NCBI GenBank assembly: GCA_045128175.1
Contig: JBGVRF010000117.1
Coordinates: 1-9,797 of the forward strand
Reading direction: 5' to 3'
DNA: 9,797 nucleotides
DNA from: Scatosoma sp045128175
GTDB taxonomy: Bacteria; Bacillota; Clostridia; Christensenellales; Borkfalkiaceae
The translations under genes were made by a program, and so were the position numbers. Under the pieces are notes generated by a model that had not been told where the DNA came from, ran no database searches, and was given only the letters and a program-made list of their open reading frames with translations. Positions 6,557-9,797 of this stretch are shown here, one piece after another; position 1 is the stretch's first letter; the number at the start of each line of letters is the position of its first letter.

Positions 6557-6588
6557 CGTTAAGAAGTAGAACGCGAAGCCTTACGAGA

Positions 6589-7467
6589 TCACACGGGCGC
6601 GTAGCGGTTGCCGCCCAGGGAAACCGCCAAACCCTTTACTTCCAGCGCCGACAGCGTAGCTCGAAGCTTGAACACGGACAAACCTGATTTCATCGCAAGC
6701 TCATTGAGATGCCCCTCGCCTAACTCCTGTAACGCATCGTATGCCTTATGCTCGATTTCCGTCAACTCGATCGCCTTTTTCCGTGTTTTGATATCCAACC
6801 CGAACCGCTCGAAAACGTCGTTTGCCGATTCGGTGAACATCGCCTCACCGCTTTTTAACAAGCCGTTGCACCCCGCGCCTATCGCCGAACCGGGCGGGTA
6901 CGGAAATGCAAATATCGGTTTCGAAAACGACTTCGCATATTTCGCCGTAATCAACGCGCCGCTCTTTTCTCCCGCCGCCGTGATCAACGCGCCTTCGCCA
7001 AGTGCCGCCAACAACTTGTTTCTGTATTCGTACGAAAACGCGCGCACCTCCGTCTCAAACGAATGCGGGGATATCAACAACCCCTTTTTTGCCACCCGAC
7101 GAAGCAAATCCAGATTCCCTTGCGGCAACGCCGAAAAACCACCCGCGAGCACGCAGATCACTTTCCCCGAGCCCTGCAACCCTCCTTCGATCGCCGCGCT
7201 GTCGCCGCCCTCGGCAGAACCCGTCACAATCGCAAACGGATCCGAAAGCTCCTTCACCACCGACTCCGTCAATTTTAAAATATTCGCAGGCGTTCTGCGC
7301 GAGCCGACAACGGTAAATTTTCGTTTTCGCAGTAAGGAAACGTCACCGTATGCATACAACACTTCGGGCGCATCGGAAAGGGAATGCAATTCCTTCGGAT
7401 ATTCCCGCGCCGAACGCGGGATCTTCGTCAATGCGTTTTTCAGTTTTTCTTCTGCCGCAGTCAACAA
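6589..7467 (-). CDS. dprA: DprA/Smf-like DNA-processing protein (short, divergent)
   Basis: DprA binds incoming single-stranded DNA and loads RecA during natural transformation; many non-competent bacteria also carry it. It has 292 residues, shorter than the common 360 or so, because the N-terminal SAM-like domain is largely absent. The Rossmann core is clear: YPKELHSLSDAPEVLYAYGD (23-42), VVGSRRTP (53-60), YEYRNKLLAAL (146-156) and SGALITAKYAKSFSKPIFAFP (169-189). The usual GxAxGID..AH signature is replaced by GSAEGGDSAAIEGG (83-96). A C-terminal winged-helix domain (about 235-292) is present, with LNELAMKSGLSVFKLRATLS followed by LEVKGL. The start is TTG at 7467-7465, chosen because GGAGG (7478-7474) lies 6 nt upstream. 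A second TTG follows at once, and no ATG fits. Only 13 bp separate it from DUF1294, so the two are co-transcribed. Confidence 0.93.
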   Translation of the reverse strand: MLTAAEEKLKNALTKIPRSAREYPKELHSLSDAPEVLYAYGDVSLLRKRKFTVVGSRRTPANILKLTESVVKELSDPFAIVTGSAEGGDSAAIEGGLQGSGKVICVLAGGFSALPQGNLDLLRRVAKKGLLISPHSFETEVRAFSYEYRNKLLAALGEGALITAAGEKSGALITAKYAKSFSKPIFAFPYPPGSAIGAGCNGLLKSGEAMFTESANDVFERFGLDIKTRKKAIELTEIEHKAYDALQELGEGHLNELAMKSGLSVFKLRATLSALEVKGLAVSLGGNRYAPV

Positions 7468-7473
7468 CTTACG

Positions 7474-7478
7474 CCTCC
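7474..7478 (-). promoter_or_regulatory. Ribosome binding site that sets the TTG start of dprA
   Basis: GGAGG on the minus strand sits between the DUF1294 stop (7483-7481) and the TTG pair at 7467-7462. Spacing is 6 nt to the first TTG and 9 nt to the second, so either codon could be used. Confidence 0.75.
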
Positions 7479-7480
7479 GT

Positions 7481-7744
7481 TTAAACGATAAGAAGAATGA
7501 GAACGGTGACCTGCCACAGGATACCGACGATATTCACAACGTGAAAATACCAATGCTTCGTCTTGTGTCTTACAAGATTCATCGCAAGGTACCCGCCGAT
7601 CCCCCCGCCAATGAGCGACGCGCCGAGTAACACTTTTTCGGGAATACGCCATGCGCCGCTTTTCGCCTTGATTTTATCCGCCACGTACAAAAAAAACGTG
7701 ATCAGCGAGCATATTCCCAAATAAATACCGAAAATAAGCGGCAT
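7481..7744 (-). CDS. DUF1294 (YsdA-like) small membrane protein
   Basis: This is an 87-residue protein of the DUF1294 family, whose biochemical function is unknown. Three hydrophobic segments are visible at about 1-22, 37-58 and 68-87. Between them are the family marks ADKIKAKSGAWRIPEKVLL (22-40) and, after the glycine-rich GGGIGGYLAM, the RHKTKHWYF motif (59-67). The start ATG at 7744 is chosen because GAGGAGGT lies about 5 nt upstream; an upstream open frame overlapping comM lacks family similarity. It sits 44 bp after comM and 13 bp before dprA, inside a unit for handling incoming DNA. That position suggests, but does not show, a related role at the membrane. Confidence 0.9.
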   Translation of the reverse strand: MPLIFGIYLGICSLITFFLYVADKIKAKSGAWRIPEKVLLGASLIGGGIGGYLAMNLVRHKTKHWYFHVVNIVGILWQVTVLILLIV

Positions 7745-7788
7745 AAATACCTCCTCAAACAGCAAAATTTTCGCCGTCGGTGAAAACT

Positions 7789-9324
7789 TTACTCTATATC
7801 CTCCATATCCGCCCCGTACGTTCTGTACGAGATCGCCTCGTATAAATGCTCGGGCAAGATATTCTCCGAAAGATCGAGATCGGCGATCGTCCGCGCGACT
7901 TTCAATATCCTCGACCGCGCGCGAGCGGACAGACGAAGCTGCTCGAAAGCGTCCCGCAAAACGGTCTCGCATTCCTTATCCAAACGGCAGAATTGACGGG
8001 TCTCTTTTTCACTCATTTCAGCGTTCGTCTTAACCCTGCCCCCCTCGAACCGTTCTCTTTGTATCCTTCTTGCGCGGTCTGCGCGCGCCTTCACCTGCAC
8101 GCTGCTCTCCTCGATCCGATCGGACACGAGATCATCGTAATCCACGCCATCCACCTCGACCTGGATATCGATCCTGTCCAACAACGGACCCGATATCCGA
8201 GCTCTGTAACGTCGTATATCGTTCGGCGTGCAACTGCAACGATGCTTCTTGCTACCGTAATGCCCACACGGACAAGGGTTCATGCTGGCGCACAGCATAA
8301 ACGACGCGGGATAAGTCACCGTCCCGCCCGAACGGGAAATGGTGATCACGCCGTCCTCCAAGGGCTGTCGAAGTGCTTCCAAGGCCGAACGTTTATATTC
8401 CGGCAATTCGTCGAGGAACAATACGCCGCCGTGGGCAAGGCTGATCTCCCCGGGATGTACCGTCTTGTTTCCGCCGCCACACAAGGACACCGTCGTCGCC
8501 GTATGATGCGGACTGCGGAAAGGCCTTTCGGACACGATTCCGTCCTCACCGAGCGTTCCCGCCACCGAATGTATCTTCGTGATTTCCAACGCCTCGTCGA
8601 AGGACATATCGGGAAGCACGGAAGGAATAGACCTTGCCAACATCGTTTTTCCACTGCCGGGAGGGCCTACGAACAGAATATTATGTCCTCCCGCAACCGC
8701 TACCTCGAGGGCGCGTTTCGCGATCTCCTGTCCCTTGACAAAGGATAGATCGTACGCGCGGTCGCCGTCCCCTTTTGCAGCCGTGAACGCAGACACGGGC
8801 ACCTCGGACAACGGTTTAAGTCCCGAAAGATGATCTACCACCTCCCGAAGCGAGTTCGCCGCGTATACGCTTACGCCGCGTATATATCCCGCCTCTTTTT
8901 CATTCCCTTTCGGCACGATGAATTTTTTAAATCCTCTGTCCCGCGCGGAGATAATTGAAGGCAATACGCCCGTCACCGGCCGTAAATCTCCGTTGAGTGC
9001 CAGCTCGCCGAGAAAGACGATCCCGTTTACATCCGCTTGCAACGCCCCGTACGCGAGCAATAAACTGATCGCAACGGGCAGATCGAAGGAAGAGCCTTCC
9101 TTTTTTACGTATGCGGGCGCGAGATTGACGGTGATACGGTGCGCGGGAAATTCCAGCGCGCTGTTTTTCACGGCGCTCTTGACCCGCTCCTTCGATTCTT
9201 TCACCGCCGCGTCGGGCAACCCAACCATCTCGTACGACGGCACGCCCTTACAAACGTCCGCCTCCACCGTCACAGCAACGCCTTCCAATCCCGACAATGC
9301 GTAACTTTGTACCTTGGCGATCAT
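7789..9324 (-). CDS. comM: ComM/YifB-family Mg-chelatase-like AAA+ ATPase
   Basis: In Gram-negative bacteria ComM is a hexameric helicase that drives branch migration during integration of transforming DNA. In Bacillota the family (YifB) is common but less studied. It has 511 residues, the usual length. The N-terminal ChlI-type domain (about 20-145) has VGLPDAAVKESKERV (34-48) and FDLPVAISLL (80-89). The AAA+ core has Walker A GPPGSGKT (220-227) and Walker B VLFLDELPE (301-309). A cysteine cluster follows, NPCPCGHYG (349-357) with Cys363 and Cys365, and then SGPLLDRIDIQVEV (378-391). The C-terminal Mg-chelatase domain ends with ARTIADLDLSENILPEHLYEAISYR. The start at 9324 is preceded by AAGGAGGG. 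A longer in-frame start at 9411 is rejected because it would lie upstream of the promoter -10 box. It heads the comM-DUF1294-dprA unit. Confidence 0.96.
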   Translation of the reverse strand: MIAKVQSYALSGLEGVAVTVEADVCKGVPSYEMVGLPDAAVKESKERVKSAVKNSALEFPAHRITVNLAPAYVKKEGSSFDLPVAISLLLAYGALQADVNGIVFLGELALNGDLRPVTGVLPSIISARDRGFKKFIVPKGNEKEAGYIRGVSVYAANSLREVVDHLSGLKPLSEVPVSAFTAAKGDGDRAYDLSFVKGQEIAKRALEVAVAGGHNILFVGPPGSGKTMLARSIPSVLPDMSFDEALEITKIHSVAGTLGEDGIVSERPFRSPHHTATTVSLCGGGNKTVHPGEISLAHGGVLFLDELPEYKRSALEALRQPLEDGVITISRSGGTVTYPASFMLCASMNPCPCGHYGSKKHRCSCTPNDIRRYRARISGPLLDRIDIQVEVDGVDYDDLVSDRIEESSVQVKARADRARRIQRERFEGGRVKTNAEMSEKETRQFCRLDKECETVLRDAFEQLRLSARARSRILKVARTIADLDLSENILPEHLYEAISYRTYGADMEDIE

Positions 9325-9399
9325 GCGCCCTCCTTCCCGTCCGTATTTCGTATACCTTTTACAAACGGTTTTTTCCTTCCTTATATATTGCCAAGTTAT

Positions 9400-9428
9400 A
9401 TTGTACCCCAAAAAACAAAAAAAGTAAA
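9400..9428 (-). promoter_or_regulatory. Sigma-A-type promoter for comM-DUF1294-dprA
   Basis: On the minus strand TTTACT (9428-9423, 4/6 to TTGACA) and TACAAT (9405-9400, 5/6 to TATAAT) are separated by exactly 17 nt of T-rich DNA. It lies after the rplS terminator and would give a leader of about 70 nt before the comM ATG. I see no clear competence-type (ComK or SigH) site in it. Confidence 0.7.
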
Positions 9429-9449
9429 CTGAATTTCGTATATTTAGAT

Positions 9450-9486
9450 AAAAAAAATAAGTCCGCCTTTGACTTTGGGCGAACTT
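9450..9486 (-). terminator. Intrinsic terminator after rplS
   Basis: On the minus strand AAGTTCGCC (9486-9478) pairs with GGCGGACTT (9467-9459), 9 bp with one G-U wobble and a 10-nt loop. It is followed by ATTTTTTTTAT. It begins about 25 nt after the rplS stop and separates the ribosomal protein unit from comM. Confidence 0.88.
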
Positions 9487-9510
9487 GCTTTTTTCGGTTT
9501 TATCCGAACG

Positions 9511-9797
9511 TTAAATTTTTTCCTTGACTTTAGCTGCTTTACCGGTGAGTTTGCGCAGATAATACAGCTTCGCTCTTCTAACTTTACCCTTTCTCACAAC
9601 GTTGATGTATGCGATTTTCGGGGAATGAAGAGGATACACTTTTTCTACGCCTACGCCATACGAAATGTGGCGAACGGTGAAAGTTTCGGAAATGCCGCCG
9701 TTCTTCTTCGCGATAACGACGCCTTCGAAGTTCTGTACTCTTTCCTTGCCGCCTTCGATGATCTTATAACCGACTTTTACGGTGTCACCTACTTCGA
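9511..9797 (-). CDS. rplS: Ribosomal protein bL19, C-terminal 94 residues (5' end beyond window)
   Basis: bL19 sits at the 30S-50S interface of the ribosome. The frame is open from the window edge to TAA at 9513-9511. Family features visible include VGDTVKVGYKIIEGGKERVQ, NFEGVVIAKK, the segment FTVRHISYGVGVEKVYPLHSP and the basic C-terminus KVRRAKLYYLRKLTGKAAK. The full protein is about 115 residues, so roughly the first 20 and the ribosome binding site are outside. In Bacillota rplS often lies after trmD and not far upstream of dprA-topA, which fits this order. Confidence 0.97.
   Translation of the reverse strand, partial: EVGDTVKVGYKIIEGGKERVQNFEGVVIAKKNGGISETFTVRHISYGVGVEKVYPLHSPKIAYINVVRKGKVRRAKLYYLRKLTGKAAKVKEKI

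Larger units (their letters stand above)
6284..6562. repeat. Palindrome-rich mosaic intergenic element, copy B
   Basis: This fills most of the 344-bp gap between dprA and topA. Hairpins in order are CAAGGGAT-ATG-ATCCCTTG (6292-6310), an 11-bp stem AGTTATGGAGC with AGA loop (6341-6365), GCAAAAC-GCA-GTTTTGC (6381-6397), GTTGC-TTC-GCAAC (6411-6423), GTGGAGC-TCT-GCTCCAC (6483-6499), GGGGC-ATCT-GCCCC (6508-6521) and CAAGGAAC-TGA-GTTCCTTG (6532-6550). It opens TTAAGGGTCAAGGG and closes CTTGACTTCCCGTTAA, so TTAA lies at both edges. Copy A at 231-488 has the same edge design and a homologous GTGG...TCT...CCAC hairpin. The open frames crossing it are dictated by the palindromes, not by coding. Exact ends are inferred. 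Confidence 0.72.

Noticed and set aside
6278..6562. Open frame of 94 codons on the plus strand across element copy B
   Set aside because: It coincides with the repeat edges, has no domain and lies opposite to all neighbouring genes. It is a by-product of the hairpins.
9325..9411. 29-residue N-terminal extension of ComM starting at 9411
   Set aside because: The ATG would precede the promoter -10 box (9400-9405), has no ribosome binding site, and the extra residues are unlike the family. The ATG at 9324 has AAGGAGGG.
9493..9508. Small inverted repeat TTCGG/CCGAA just after rplS as a terminator
   Set aside because: On the minus strand it is followed by A residues, not T residues. The true terminator is the next hairpin at 9450-9486.

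Overview
The window is a compact stretch of bacterial chromosome with every gene on the minus strand. Right to left, which is the direction of transcription, the genes are rplS (5' end cut off), comM, a small DUF1294 membrane protein, dprA, topA, trmFO, hslV, hslU and hisS (3' end cut off). The block dprA-topA-trmFO-hslV-hslU is a classical Bacillota neighbourhood (in Bacillus subtilis: smf-topA-trmFO-codV-clpQ-clpY-codY, not far from rplS). Folate-dependent TrmFO, purine-rich Shine-Dalgarno sequences and clostridial-type spacing point to an uncultured or poorly studied Clostridia-like Bacillota. I cannot name the genus.

Layout by transcription. rplS ends at a strong intrinsic terminator (9450-9486). 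A good sigma-A-type promoter (9400-9428) then starts a new unit: comM, DUF1294 and dprA, with gaps of 44 and 13 bp. The unit combines DNA-uptake and recombination functions. DprA loads RecA on incoming single strands and ComM drives branch migration. After a 344-bp intergenic region come topA, trmFO, hslV and hslU, separated by only 29, 33 and 3 bp. This is a housekeeping operon for DNA topology, tRNA T54 methylation and the HslUV protease. After a further 399-bp intergenic region comes the start of hisS.

The most unusual content is in the two long intergenic regions (168-566 and 6245-6588). Both are built almost entirely from short perfect hairpins, mostly with 3-nt loops. Both begin with TTAAGRGTCAAGRG and end with an identical 25-bp segment that contains an 8-bp-stem hairpin. 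The outer hairpins make the two ends inverted repeats of each other (GTCAAG...CTTG). Internal hairpins differ between copies, but corresponding stems show compensatory changes, and one GC-rich module appears in opposite orientation at opposite ends. I read these as two copies of one mosaic, palindrome-rich, non-autonomous interspersed element of about 260-280 bp. I recognise no named family for it.

Other points of note are a shortened and divergent DprA with a TTG start, a basic C-terminal tail on HslV whose last codons contain the hslU ribosome binding site, and the absence of xerC/codV and codY from their B. subtilis positions.
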